A stretch of 64,000 bases of DNA from positions 992,001-1,056,000 of the forward strand of contig NC_012968.1 in NCBI RefSeq assembly GCF_000023705.1. Reading direction: 5' to 3'. Within the stretch, counting starts at the first letter, position 1. Each line of letters begins with the position of its first letter. Under the pieces are notes generated by a model. The model searched no databases. It was not told the DNA's origin and worked only from the letters and a program-made list of their open reading frames with translations. Source of the stretch: Methylotenera mobilis JLW8 (GTDB taxonomy: Bacteria; Pseudomonadota; Gammaproteobacteria; Burkholderiales; Methylophilaceae). Below are positions 1 to 9,537 of the stretch, one piece after another. The position numbers and the translations under genes were made by a program.

Positions 1-1
1 T

Positions 2-3000
2 AAAGATGTGTACGTTGACCTTGGCTTAGCCAAGGCTGAACAAGGCTTTTTCTCCGAGGCTGAAGTGTGCTATCGCCGCGCATTAGAGTTGGCACCGGAT
101 TATTGGTTGGCTTATAACAATTTAGGTTTGGCTTTACACCGCATGGAGCGCTACCAAGAGGCTGAGCAGGCATTTGATCAGGCCATTAAGCTACACCCTG
201 AGGAAGCACTGCTTTACAGTAACTTAGGGCTAACTTTAGCGGCATTAGGGCAAATAAAAAGAGCGGAAGCCATGCTCCTCAAGGCGATAGAAATCATGCC
301 TGAGTATGTGAATGCGCATATCAATTTGTGCACCAATTACATCGCACAAGGCCGCTTGGATGAAGCTGAGCAGGAGTGCTTTGAAGCGCTTAAGTATGAC
401 CCTGCCTCCAATAAGGCCCGAAGTAATTTACTGTTTGCGATGAATTATTCTGGACATCATAGTGCAGAGTACCGCTTGCAACAGGCGATAGAGTTCGACA
501 AGGTGGTAACAGACAAGGTAGCTCAACCATATACGAGCTGGCAATCATGGCAAAATGGCCGGAGATTACGCATAGGCCTGATGTCTGGCGATTTGCGCCA
601 ACACCCGGTGGCATATTTCCTGGAGCATTGGGTACGGAATATTGATTTTTCTAAATTTGAGCTCACTGCCTATTTAACTGATATTCGTGAAGATGCGTTT
701 ACTGGCCGTCTTAAACCAAATTTTGCACATTGGAAATCGCTGGTCGGCATGAGTGATCATGCTGCGGCTGAGCTGATTCACGCCGATGGCGTTGATATTC
801 TATTTGACCTTTCCGGGCATACATCGGGTAACCGTCTACAGATACTTGCTTGGAAGCCCGCGCCTATACAGGTGAGCTGGCTGGGTTATTTTGCGACCAC
901 GGGGATGAGGGCGCTGGATTATTTTATTGCAGATGAAGTTGGCGTGCCGCCCGAGCATCAGCAGCATTTTGTCGAAAAAATAAAATATGTACCGGATACT
1001 AGACTGTGCTTCACTGCGCCGCATGTGGCGATCGATGTTTCTGCCTTGCCTGCAATTGCGCGAGGCCATATTACCTTTGCCAGTTTCCAGACGTTGGCTA
1101 AAGCTGGCGATGATGTGCTTGCGTTATGGGCCGAGGTGATGCGTGCGTTGCCAGATTCCAGATTGCGCTGGCAATGTAAATCGTTTGGCGATGCTAATGT
1201 GGTAGCAAATATGGCGGCCAAATTTGCCAAGCTAGGGATAGATGTAGCTAGGCTGAGCCTGCTCGGCGCGGTATCACGTGAAAATTATTTTGCTTCACAT
1301 CACGATGTAGACATGATCTTGGATACATTTCCCTATCCGGGCGGTACCACCACCTGTGAAGCGCTGTGGATGGGTGTACCTACACTGACACTGGCTGGCG
1401 ATAGTTTAATTGCACGGCAGGGTGCAAGCATGCTTACTGCCGCCGGCCTCGCGGATTGGGTGGCGGAAACTAAGGCAGAGTATTTAGATAAAGCCTTGAA
1501 GCACTGCAGCGACTTGGGACGGCTTTCTGATTTAAGAGCAGGGCTTAGAGCGCAAGTGCTGGCTTCTCCTTTGTTTGATGCCGAGCGCTTTGCTATGAAC
1601 ATGGAAACAGCCATGCTGGAAATGTGGCGTGCATATACAGATAAATTAGAGGGCGACAGTAGCGTGCAGCCAAAATCAGTAAGTAATCAACTAGCAACCG
1701 ATCAGCCGCAAGTGCCTGATAGCCACGAACGTCATGTGCAGGTTGTGAGTGCGACGCGATATTCAGAAGAAGATTTTTGGCACAAGTCTGCACTTGGTTT
1801 GTCACTGCATCGACACTTGAAGCAGGATAGCGGTATCACGGTAAGTGTGGCATTTAATAACACGCTAGGACTCTCTGCGGTATTTAACCGCGCCATAGCG
1901 CAAGCAGATGAGCGTGCGATTCTGGTGTTTGTGCACGATGATGTGTGGATAGATGAAGCAAACTTTGGTGACACCCTAGCTGCAGGCTTGGCACATTTTG
2001 ATGTGATAGGGGTGGCTGGTAACAAACGCAGGCTGCCTAACCAGCCGGCTTGGCTGTTTACTGATACAGCGCTCACTTGGGATGAGCCAGAATACTTGAG
2101 CGGCACGGTGTCACATGGCCCGCATGCTTTTGGCGAAGATAAATATTACGGTGAAGTACCTGCTGTGTGTGAGTTGCTGGATGGTGTATTTCTTGCTGTA
2201 AAGAAATCTGTACTTGATGCGGCACAAGTCAGTTTTGATCCGCAGTTTGACTTTCATCTGTACGATATAGACTTTTGCCGCAGTGCCAGAGCAGCAGGGT
2301 TGAGTTTGGGTACATGGCCTATCAAATTAACGCACCAGAGCAAGGGAGCCTTTGGCTCGCCGCATTGGGCGCAGAAGTGCCAACTGTATTTTAATAAGTG
2401 GGAAAGTGATAGCGCGCAACAAATCGCGTTGCACGACGCTATGCATGAGGTGATGCAACTCGCTGACGATAACGAACAGCAAGGGCAGTATGAGCAAGCC
2501 GCACTGTTTTATCAGGAGGTGTTGAAAATACAGCCTGACCATGCCGAAGCTAATTATAAGTTGGGGGTGCTGGAGTTTAACCTGAATGGCGTGGCGGTAG
2601 CATTACCGAGATTTGAAGCCGCCGTGCAAGCGCAACCAGAAAACGAGCAGTATTGGGTCACTTATATTGATGCGTTGATGCAGTCTGCAGATGTGGCCAC
2701 GGTATTAGAAGCTTTAGAGTTAGGGCAGAAATTTGGCCTTACGACAGAAACGGCACAAATCATTGCTGCCGATTTCTTAGCGCAGATAGACACTCAGAAA
2801 TCTGTAGTTGCTACTAATCCTTTATGCTCAAATGAAGCTATCAAGCAATGTTTGACGGAGATGCTGAGCAATAATATCAATGCCATTAACGATGCGTTGA
2901 GTCAAACTGATAGAAACAGTATCGCCCCGCACCTAGATTTATCTGTATTCGAGCCCACTATTGAGGCATTGCTTTGCGATAATGAGCAGAATGAAATTCT

Positions 3001-4180
3001 AGCGCTGATTTATAAGTCGATTAGTGCCATTAAGTTACAGCCCGAGTTTGTTGGCACCAAAGTTTTCACGCCATATTTTGATCAAGTGTTAGCAGGGATA
3101 GATTTGGGGCTCACTAATATCGTAGCGAGAGATCGCAAACTGGCCAACGTTGTGATTGCCTCAGAGGTTTACGACTATGGAGGTCATACCAAAGTGATTC
3201 AAGAGATTCTTGCTGCGGTTGAGAACCCCATTTTAATCATCACCGACATCTACGACCGTTTTGCTAAGAATCAATTATTTGAAAAAGTTGCCTCGGCATT
3301 TAAATGCCCAGTAATGCTACTGCCAACAGAAGCTTATATAGACAAGGCAGCAAGGTTAGCGGCTTTTATTAACAGTAGCGCAAAAAATGTATTTGTTCTG
3401 CCCCACCATGAAGATGCAGTAGCAATCGCAGCATGTCAAAAGTCATTAGATACTAAGTATTACTTTGTACACCATGCAGACCATAATCCGGCATTAGGGA
3501 GTACTGTTGCACATTTTGATCATGTAGACTTATTTGAGCCTATGGCCAAGTTGTGCGCACAAGATCTGAATAAACCAGTGACTTTCTTACCGACATCTTC
3601 CGATGATTTGGGTGTTAAAGAATTTAACTATCCAGTTCAAACGTTCTCTACGGTTACTGCCGGCTCAGCTGGTAAATTTGCAATGAGCGGCGAGCTTAGC
3701 TTAGGCAACATAGTGCGAGCGTGTCTGCAAACTTGTGGTGGCAAACATTACCACTTTGGTGATTTGTCTGCTGAGCAGATGCAGGCAGTGCAGGATACGT
3801 TAGCCCAGTCTTCGATCGACCCCGCCTTATTTTTGTATGTGGGTAATGTGCCATCGTTATGGGAAGGGCTACGTACGATTGATGCGCATATTTTTCTAGG
3901 CTCAGCCCCCACGCCAGGTGGTAAGTCCAATTTGGAAGCTGCCGGTGCTGGATATCCTTTACTTGCTTATGTGCCAAGCGATGCGCCACGCTACCTGTAT
4001 GTAGGTGCTGAGGCGCAAGTCGGTATAACGTGGTCTACGCTAGAGGAGCTTGTGTTAGGTTTGAAGCAGGTGATGGAACAACATGCACAGTTCTCTGAGC
4101 AATCTAGGCAGTTTTATGTATCAAATTGCTCTAGTGATATGTTTAAACAAAAGCTAACACAGTTATGTGATGTAGCTTAA
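2..4180 (+). CDS. Multi-domain glycosyltransferase: TPR, OGT/SPINDLY (GT41), GT2-like, TPR cassette, GT-B-like; 5' partial
   Basis: The reading frame is open to the window edge and begins inside a TPR, so the true start lies upstream; the GTG at 8 is only the first start-like codon. About 1390 codons are visible. TPRs occupy roughly 2-430. A GT41 (OGT/SPINDLY) catalytic domain follows at about 560-1640, with 'GDLRQHPV', 'DLSGHTSGNR', 'APIQVSWLGY' and 'PGGTTTCEALWMGVP'. A GT2-like segment with 'FVHDDVWI' and 'HLYDIDFC' spans about 1800-2390. A second TPR-like cassette lies at about 2430-2790. A C-terminal GT-B-like region from about 3140 carries 'YDYGGHTKV' and 'GGKSNLEAAGAGYPLLAYV'. OGT-type domains transfer a sugar to Ser/Thr hydroxyls, and the domain is likely cytoplasmic. 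It heads a co-directional sugar-modification run ending upstream of fliC, so flagellin is the likely substrate (inference). The donor sugar cannot be read from sequence. Confidence 0.85.
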   Translation, partial: KDVYVDLGLAKAEQGFFSEAEVCYRRALELAPDYWLAYNNLGLALHRMERYQEAEQAFDQAIKLHPEEALLYSNLGLTLAALGQIKRAEAMLLKAIEIMPEYVNAHINLCTNYIAQGRLDEAEQECFEALKYDPASNKARSNLLFAMNYSGHHSAEYRLQQAIEFDKVVTDKVAQPYTSWQSWQNGRRLRIGLMSGDLRQHPVAYFLEHWVRNIDFSKFELTAYLTDIREDAFTGRLKPNFAHWKSLVGMSDHAAAELIHADGVDILFDLSGHTSGNRLQILAWKPAPIQVSWLGYFATTGMRALDYFIADEVGVPPEHQQHFVEKIKYVPDTRLCFTAPHVAIDVSALPAIARGHITFASFQTLAKAGDDVLALWAEVMRALPDSRLRWQCKSFGDANVVANMAAKFAKLGIDVARLSLLGAVSRENYFASHHDVDMILDTFPYPGGTTTCEALWMGVPTLTLAGDSLIARQGASMLTAAGLADWVAETKAEYLDKALKHCSDLGRLSDLRAGLRAQVLASPLFDAERFAMNMETAMLEMWRAYTDKLEGDSSVQPKSVSNQLATDQPQVPDSHERHVQVVSATRYSEEDFWHKSALGLSLHRHLKQDSGITVSVAFNNTLGLSAVFNRAIAQADERAILVFVHDDVWIDEANFGDTLAAGLAHFDVIGVAGNKRRLPNQPAWLFTDTALTWDEPEYLSGTVSHGPHAFGEDKYYGEVPAVCELLDGVFLAVKKSVLDAAQVSFDPQFDFHLYDIDFCRSARAAGLSLGTWPIKLTHQSKGAFGSPHWAQKCQLYFNKWESDSAQQIALHDAMHEVMQLADDNEQQGQYEQAALFYQEVLKIQPDHAEANYKLGVLEFNLNGVAVALPRFEAAVQAQPENEQYWVTYIDALMQSADVATVLEALELGQKFGLTTETAQIIAADFLAQIDTQKSVVATNPLCSNEAIKQCLTEMLSNNINAINDALSQTDRNSIAPHLDLSVFEPTIEALLCDNEQNEILALIYKSISAIKLQPEFVGTKVFTPYFDQVLAGIDLGLTNIVARDRKLANVVIASEVYDYGGHTKVIQEILAAVENPILIITDIYDRFAKNQLFEKVASAFKCPVMLLPTEAYIDKAARLAAFINSSAKNVFVLPHHEDAVAIAACQKSLDTKYYFVHHADHNPALGSTVAHFDHVDLFEPMAKLCAQDLNKPVTFLPTSSDDLGVKEFNYPVQTFSTVTAGSAGKFAMSGELSLGNIVRACLQTCGGKHYHFGDLSAEQMQAVQDTLAQSSIDPALFLYVGNVPSLWEGLRTIDAHIFLGSAPTPGGKSNLEAAGAGYPLLAYVPSDAPRYLYVGAEAQVGITWSTLEELVLGLKQVMEQHAQFSEQSRQFYVSNCSSDMFKQKLTQLCDVA

Positions 4181-4225
4181 GCATTGATTTTAATATTAAA
4201 TCTGAAGTAGTGATTAAGGTTTTTC

Positions 4226-4684
4226 ATGTCCAAAAAAATTCATCCACTTGCTGACTGCCAGTCTGAACATATCGGTACTGATACGCAAATATGGCAGTTC
4301 ACCGTGGTGCTAGCTAATGCCAAGGTAGGCAATAACTGCAATATCAACGCACATTGTTTTATCGAAAATGAGGTGGTGATTGGTGATAATGTCACGGTTA
4401 AATGCGGTAATTATCTGTGGGATGGTATTACGATTGAAGATGATGCCTTTATCGGCCCGAATGTCACCTTTACTAATGATCGGTACCCAAAATCTAAAAA
4501 TACGGCATTTAAGTTAGAAAAAACGGTAGTGTGTAAAGGTGCATCTATTGGTGGCGGAGCTGTGTTGTTGCCGGGCCTTAGAATTGGTGTCGGTGCGATT
4601 GTCGGCGCTGGTTCTGTTGTTACAAAAGATGTTGCTGATCATGAAGTTGTGATTGGTAATCCAGCTAAGCCAAAGAGAGGTTAG
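4226..4684 (+). CDS. fdtC: dTDP-3-amino-3,6-dideoxyhexose N-acetyltransferase (FdtC/QdtC-like)
   Basis: This 152-residue protein is a left-handed beta-helix acyltransferase, built of hexapeptide repeats such as 'VIGDNV', '[12 protein letters not shown]' and '[16 protein letters not shown]'-like turns. The segment '[10 protein letters not shown]' is typical of the WxcM/FdtC/QdtC group, which acetylates the 3-amino group of dTDP-3-amino-3,6-dideoxyhexoses with acetyl-CoA. FdtA- and FdtB-like genes in the same run (9538 and 9961) would make its substrate, which supports the assignment. Sequence alone does not separate the Fuc3NAc (Fdt) from the Qui3NAc (Qdt) version, because that depends on the stereochemistry set by the ketoisomerase. 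The 45-base gap after the upstream gene has no visible terminator, so co-transcription is likely. Confidence 0.8.
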   Translation: MSKKIHPLADCQSEHIGTDTQIWQFTVVLANAKVGNNCNINAHCFIENEVVIGDNVTVKCGNYLWDGITIEDDAFIGPNVTFTNDRYPKSKNTAFKLEKTVVCKGASIGGGAVLLPGLRIGVGAIVGAGSVVTKDVADHEVVIGNPAKPKRG

Positions 4685-4691
4685 CAGCAGA

Positions 4692-7544
4692 ATGAGCGAA
4701 GCTATGGATGAAAGAAAGTTTGATATATTTGAGCTGGGTACTGTTGATGATACGGTAGCTCAATTCGGTGGCAAAAAATTAAAAGAAGAGGTTACCTATA
4801 TTACGCCTGCCATTCCGATGTTTGGTGAGCCGTGCCTTAACCCTAATGTGTTCAGTAGCCATGAGTTAACGCATCCTGCTGTTTATAGCGCAGTGGTTAA
4901 GGACGTTAAGATTATAGGCGCAGCGGCTTTTCCTATCATTCAAAATAAAAGTATCTGCCACCAATATTTTTCCACTGAATATTGGGAGACATCAGAGCAA
5001 GCTACATTGAGTTGTTACATTAAGCAAGATCAAAACATGATCGGCTATCGTAATATAAAAGAGCGAAACAATTACGCATGTAGCGTTATCAATCTTGTAG
5101 GTAATGGGTCATATAATTATGCTCACTGGATGACGGAATTTCTGCCTCAGCTGGTATTACTTAAGGAAGCAGGAACCAACCTATCCTGCTATAAAGTGGT
5201 GGTTGATTCAAGGTCATACCCCAGTATGTTAGATGCTCTGTTTTTATTAGGGATTACAGAAGATCAGCTGATCAAAATAGATGCCATGTCGTTAAATACC
5301 TTCCCTGAAGGGCTGTGGGTGAGTCCCGTGGCAAATGTTGTATTTCAGCGACCCAATGCTATTTCTTCGGACGCTTTGCATCAGCTAGCTGAGCCACAGC
5401 ATGCGATTTTTCATCCAGATGCTTTAATCGCGACTAGAAATACTTTTTTGGCGTTGGTAGCACAGCACGATTGTGAGACTGCACCAGAGAAAATTTTCAT
5501 CAAACGATTTTCAGGTAGACAATATCACGCGCGTGCTGTGGTGAATGAAGCTTTGATACAGAAAAAACTGGAGGCAGAAGGTTTCGTAAGTATTGACCCT
5601 AGTACTTTAAGTTTTACTGAGCAAATCAGAGTGTTTAGTAAGGCAAAGTATATTGTGTCAGCCTCTGGGGCAGCTTTGCTTAATATGATTTGGGCGCCAG
5701 TGGGCGCAAAAATTATTGTGCTGATGAATGATGCCAAAGTGGTTAATTATTGGTATTTCAGTAATATCGCTTTTGCAGTTGGGCACCAACTGAGCTATGT
5801 ACTGGGTAAGGCAGTGAATACTGGAAATTGGAATGATATTAATCATGCCGACTTTATGATTGACTATCAATGTGTTTGCCAAGCACTTAATGCAGCTGGG
5901 CTTAGTGTGGCGCTTGCCAATATTACTTCTCAAGAAGAGCTGAAGCAGTTGCCTGTAGAGGAGGTGCTTAAACATGCGGTACAGCTTCAGCATGATAGTT
6001 TGTTTGAGCTGGCGACTGTTGCATATAAAACTATTTTAGCAAAAGTACCTAACCATGCAGAGGCTAATCATCATTTTGGGGTCATGGTTGCACAAACCGC
6101 AGGGGCAGTAGATGCCTTGCCTATGCTGGAAACAGCGATTACAAGCAAACCAGAGTGCGAGCAATTTTGGGTAACCTACATTGATGCATTGGTGATGTCT
6201 GGCGCAATACCACAAGTGGTTGATGCTTTAGTATTAGGGCTTAATTTTGGTTTGGCTGCCACTACGGCAGAAATCTTAGGGCAGGATATTTTTTCTCAAC
6301 TACATACTACACAGGCCGATGATGATAAAAAGCGCTTACTAGCTTTGGTTATGCGCTTAAAGCATGCAAGATTGCTTAATGAAAAACAGTCACTCTCTAA
6401 AATTAAAGTGCTATTTTTTGTACTGCAAAAAAGTGTATGGAAGTTAGATACTGTGTTTCGAGCAATGTTAAGTGATCCATTGTTCGACCCGGTCATGCTG
6501 GTTTGTCCCTGTGTTTCGCTCCAGCATGAGGAAATGATGGCAGAGTTGGAGGGCACCTATCAGCACTTTCAGAAAAAGGGCTATCCTGTTATTAATTCAT
6601 ATATGCAGGAGACAGATAGCTGGATTGAGTTGCAGACACTTGCCCCAGATTTGATTTTCTTTACTAATCCGCACGGTATTACTCGGCCTGAATATTACGA
6701 CGTGGCCTATATGAATTATTTGTCTTGCTACGTGCCGTATGACCATCAGGTTTCCCAATACAATAATAATCAAGAGCAATACAACCAGTGTTTTCATAAT
6801 GCAATGTGGCAGATATTTGTACCGCATACTGAATCTAAAGATATTTTTATCCATACAGCTATGACGCAAGGTGCTAATGTGAGTGTGACAGGTTATCCAG
6901 CTTGCGAGCCCTACGTTGATAGCATCTTGCCAAGTACATCTGTTTGGAAGCCACAAGACACAAATAAAGCTAGATTTATCTGGGCGCCACATCACACCAT
7001 TAACTCTCCCGAGTTGCCTTATTCAAACTTCTTGCGCTATGCAGAATTGTTTCAGCAATTGGCTTTGCAGTATGCAGATACTGTGCAGTGGGCGTTTAAA
7101 CCGCATCCTATGCTCAAGTCTAAGCTTTATGAATATGAAGGATGGGGCAAAGAAAAAACTGATAGCTATTACAAATTTTGGGAAAGTCAGCCCAACACAC
7201 AGTTAGAGAATGGTGAGTACCAAGATTTATTTATAGCGTCCGATGCGATGATTCACGACAGTGGCTCATTTCTTGCAGAATACTTATATTTAAAAAAACC
7301 GGTGTTGTATTTAGTTGCCGCAGTTAATATCAAAGATTATCTCAACCCCTTTGGTGTACAAGCCTTTGATGTTTGCGAGCATGCATACACCAAAGAAGAC
7401 ATTATTTGTTTTATCGATACCTTTTCAAATGTGCCAATGACTAAGGTTAATATGTTTTACCAGAACCAGATTGCACCTTACTTTGATGGGGTAAAACCTT
7501 CGTTAAAGATAATCGCTGATATCAAACTGAGTTTTGGTCATTAA
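4692..7544 (+). CDS. GT61 (DUF563)-TPR cassette-TagB/CDP-glycerol glycerophosphotransferase-like fusion
   Basis: Three parts are visible in about 950 residues. The N-terminal half (about residues 80-400) is a GT61/DUF563 domain with 'NYAHWMTEFLPQL', 'KIFIKR' and 'SASGAALLNMIWAP'. The middle (about 5936-6300 nt) is the TPR-like cassette shared with three neighbours. The C-terminal part (about 6400-7540 nt) resembles TagB/TagF-type CDP-glycerol:polyol-phosphate transferases, with 'KPHP' and 'IHDSGSFLAEYLYLKKPVLYL' shortened here to its core 'DSGSFLAEYL'. An in-frame GTG at 4653 would overlap fdtC. The ATG at 4692, preceded by AGAGAGG, is preferred. Two transferases on one chain suggest consecutive glycan-building steps. 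The TagD-like gene at 9068 could supply CDP-glycerol to the C-terminal domain (inference). Likely cytoplasmic. Confidence 0.78.
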   Translation: MSEAMDERKFDIFELGTVDDTVAQFGGKKLKEEVTYITPAIPMFGEPCLNPNVFSSHELTHPAVYSAVVKDVKIIGAAAFPIIQNKSICHQYFSTEYWETSEQATLSCYIKQDQNMIGYRNIKERNNYACSVINLVGNGSYNYAHWMTEFLPQLVLLKEAGTNLSCYKVVVDSRSYPSMLDALFLLGITEDQLIKIDAMSLNTFPEGLWVSPVANVVFQRPNAISSDALHQLAEPQHAIFHPDALIATRNTFLALVAQHDCETAPEKIFIKRFSGRQYHARAVVNEALIQKKLEAEGFVSIDPSTLSFTEQIRVFSKAKYIVSASGAALLNMIWAPVGAKIIVLMNDAKVVNYWYFSNIAFAVGHQLSYVLGKAVNTGNWNDINHADFMIDYQCVCQALNAAGLSVALANITSQEELKQLPVEEVLKHAVQLQHDSLFELATVAYKTILAKVPNHAEANHHFGVMVAQTAGAVDALPMLETAITSKPECEQFWVTYIDALVMSGAIPQVVDALVLGLNFGLAATTAEILGQDIFSQLHTTQADDDKKRLLALVMRLKHARLLNEKQSLSKIKVLFFVLQKSVWKLDTVFRAMLSDPLFDPVMLVCPCVSLQHEEMMAELEGTYQHFQKKGYPVINSYMQETDSWIELQTLAPDLIFFTNPHGITRPEYYDVAYMNYLSCYVPYDHQVSQYNNNQEQYNQCFHNAMWQIFVPHTESKDIFIHTAMTQGANVSVTGYPACEPYVDSILPSTSVWKPQDTNKARFIWAPHHTINSPELPYSNFLRYAELFQQLALQYADTVQWAFKPHPMLKSKLYEYEGWGKEKTDSYYKFWESQPNTQLENGEYQDLFIASDAMIHDSGSFLAEYLYLKKPVLYLVAAVNIKDYLNPFGVQAFDVCEHAYTKEDIICFIDTFSNVPMTKVNMFYQNQIAPYFDGVKPSLKIIADIKLSFGH

Positions 7545-7547
7545 TTT

Positions 7548-9074
7548 ATGTGCGGTTTTTTATTCCAAGTTTCGGCATCAACTCCTGTCAATACGCAGCT
7601 TTTCTCGCAAGCGCTTGATTCCATGCGCTGGCGCGGGCCAGATGCGCAGAGCTTGGTGACTGAGCAGCATGGGAAAGTGAAAGTTGGGCATTGCCGTTTA
7701 TCCATCATCGATCCCCTAGCTAGATCGGATCAGCCGATGCTGTCAAACTGTGGCCGATATCTGATCGCGTTTAATGGCGAAATCTATAATCACTTAGATC
7801 TAAGGCGGGAGCTTGGTCTGCAGTGTAGAACTACCTCAGACACTGAAACCATACTGGAAGCCTACGTCAAAATTGGCAAGCAAGTTTTCCCAAAACTGGA
7901 TGGTATGTTTGCTCTGGTTATCTATGACAAACATACCAGCAAATGGATTGCCGCCAGAGATGCGTTTGGCATCAAGCCCTTATTTATTTATAAGAGTAAA
8001 GAGAGTGTAATTTTATCCTCTGAAGCTTCTGCTATTGCGTTCATGACTAAGGCTGATGTTTCTATGCAGTCTATAGAAGAGTGGCGTTTGATTCGGCGCC
8101 CAATTCCCGGTAAGACCTTTTTTGAGGGGGTGGATGAACTACTACCAGGTACTGTGATAGATAGTGATGGTAATGCAACTGGCCACTGGCAGTGGGCAGC
8201 ATCTGAACACATATTTAATCAGGAGCAGTTCGAAGATTTACTTACTAAATCGGTAAAAGCGCATGAGTTAAGTGATGTTGAGAATGTATCGTTATTGAGT
8301 GGAGGCTTGGATAGTGCCCTCATTTCTGCGTTATCAACTGTAGAAAAGTGTTATACAGTAGGGTTAGTACAGAATAATGAGTTTTTAGGCGCGGAAGATA
8401 CTGCGCAGCATCTGCAGCGCGATTTAATTAAAGTAAGTTTGAGTGAGGATGAGCTGGTAGCGGCTTGGCAAGATTTAACCAAGCTTCGAGGTGAGCCGAT
8501 AGGTTTGCCTAATGAGGGCTTAATCTACAGTGTCTGTAAGGCAATGAGCCCGAAGCAAAAAGTGGTGTTAACGGGTGAGGGTGCCGATGAGTTGTTGTTT
8601 GGCTATGATGGTATTTACCGATGGGCGCTAGGAAGTACGCCGCTGGAGCCAGCTAGCTTTTTGAGTCGCTATGGTTATTCATCAGTGGCAGCAACAGAGC
8701 GGTTGTTAGACTATGTGAGTGACTTGATGCGTAATAAGCAATCGATTGATTTTGTTGAAGACTTTTTCTATCAGCTGCATTTGCCAGGCTTGTTGCGCAG
8801 AATGGATTTTGCTTCTATGGCTGCCTCAAAAGAGGCGCGAGTGCCGTTTGTAGATAAAGCGCTGGTGGCTTATATGTACCGTCAATCTGCGCAGATTAAG
8901 ATTAACGATGAGCATTCAAAAATCCCGCTTAGGTTGTTTGCAAAGAAATTAGGTTTGGATGGAGCCTTGAATAGAAAAAAAATAGGCTTCAGTGCACAGT
9001 TAAATCAAGCAGCTTCAAGATATGATGATTATGGCAGTTTTCAAAAAATAATATTGGAGTCATTAAGATGGTAG
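7548..9074 (+). CDS. Asparagine synthase-like glutamine amidotransferase
   Basis: This 508-residue protein has the class II glutamine amidotransferase N-terminus, with Cys2 as nucleophile once Met1 is removed ('MCGF'), and the supporting motifs 'RLSIIDP' and 'FNGEIYNH'. The synthetase half carries the ATP-pyrophosphatase loop 'SGGLDSAL' near residue 251 and the downstream 'GEGADELLFGYDG'. The family forms amides from carboxylates using glutamine and ATP. True AsnB makes asparagine. Members inside surface-glycan clusters instead often amidate uronic-acid-type sugars. The position three bases after a transferase gene and overlapping a cytidylyltransferase gene by 7 bases favours a sugar role, but free asparagine synthesis is not excluded. 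It is somewhat shorter than housekeeping AsnB (about 550 residues). Confidence 0.85.
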   Translation: MCGFLFQVSASTPVNTQLFSQALDSMRWRGPDAQSLVTEQHGKVKVGHCRLSIIDPLARSDQPMLSNCGRYLIAFNGEIYNHLDLRRELGLQCRTTSDTETILEAYVKIGKQVFPKLDGMFALVIYDKHTSKWIAARDAFGIKPLFIYKSKESVILSSEASAIAFMTKADVSMQSIEEWRLIRRPIPGKTFFEGVDELLPGTVIDSDGNATGHWQWAASEHIFNQEQFEDLLTKSVKAHELSDVENVSLLSGGLDSALISALSTVEKCYTVGLVQNNEFLGAEDTAQHLQRDLIKVSLSEDELVAAWQDLTKLRGEPIGLPNEGLIYSVCKAMSPKQKVVLTGEGADELLFGYDGIYRWALGSTPLEPASFLSRYGYSSVAATERLLDYVSDLMRNKQSIDFVEDFFYQLHLPGLLRRMDFASMAASKEARVPFVDKALVAYMYRQSAQIKINDEHSKIPLRLFAKKLGLDGALNRKKIGFSAQLNQAASRYDDYGSFQKIILESLRW

Positions 9075-9487
9075 TTGGCTATACAACTGGTGTATTTGAT
9101 TTGTTTCACGTTGGGCATGTCAATGTATTGAGAAATGCCAAGTCGATGTGCGATAGGCTGATTGTTGGCGTGACTACGGATGAATTGGTTGCCTATAAGA
9201 ATAAGAAGGCTGTGATTCCATATGAGGAGCGGGTGGAAATCGTTAGGGCTTGTAAGTATGTGGATTTAGTCGTGCCGCAGCAAAATATGGATAAGATGGA
9301 TGCTTATAATCGCTATAAGTTTGACATGGTATTTGTTGGGGATGACTGGTATAAAACTGATAAGTGGCAAGAGTTTGACGATGCATTTACCTCTAAAGGG
9401 GTGCGAGTGGTTTATTTCCCATATACGCAAAATGTCTCTTCTACATTAATTAACGAGACTCTGCTAAAACTTAGAGGCATTGATTAA
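9068..9487 (+). CDS. TagD-like nucleotidyltransferase (glycerol-3-phosphate cytidylyltransferase family)
   Basis: The 139 residues begin with 'TTGVFDLFHVGHVNVLR', which holds the HxGH nucleotide-binding signature (HVGH) of the cytidylyltransferase superfamily. The length matches TagD/GCT enzymes, which make CDP-glycerol from CTP and glycerol 3-phosphate. The usual RTxGISTT signature near the C-terminus is represented only by 'TQNVSST', without the arginine, so substrate identity is uncertain. The start codon overlaps the end of the amidotransferase gene by 7 bases, which indicates translational coupling. A CDP-glycerol product would suit the TagB-like domain encoded at about 6400-7540. Alternatives are CDP-ribitol or another CDP- or ADP-activated polyol. 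Confidence 0.78.
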   Translation: MVVGYTTGVFDLFHVGHVNVLRNAKSMCDRLIVGVTTDELVAYKNKKAVIPYEERVEIVRACKYVDLVVPQQNMDKMDAYNRYKFDMVFVGDDWYKTDKWQEFDDAFTSKGVRVVYFPYTQNVSSTLINETLLKLRGID

Positions 9488-9537
9488 TCATCAACTCAAC
9501 AAACGTTCATCAAGCTTAATTTAAAAGAGTCCTAATC

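Noticed and set aside
4653-4691. Upstream GTG start that would extend the GT61/TagB protein by 13 residues
   Set aside because: It lies in the end of fdtC, has no ribosome site and adds residues not typical of the family. The ATG at 4692 is better.
6916-7206. 96-codon plus-strand frame inside the GT61/TagB gene
   Set aside because: It is out of frame with a well-supported domain and has no recognisable protein.
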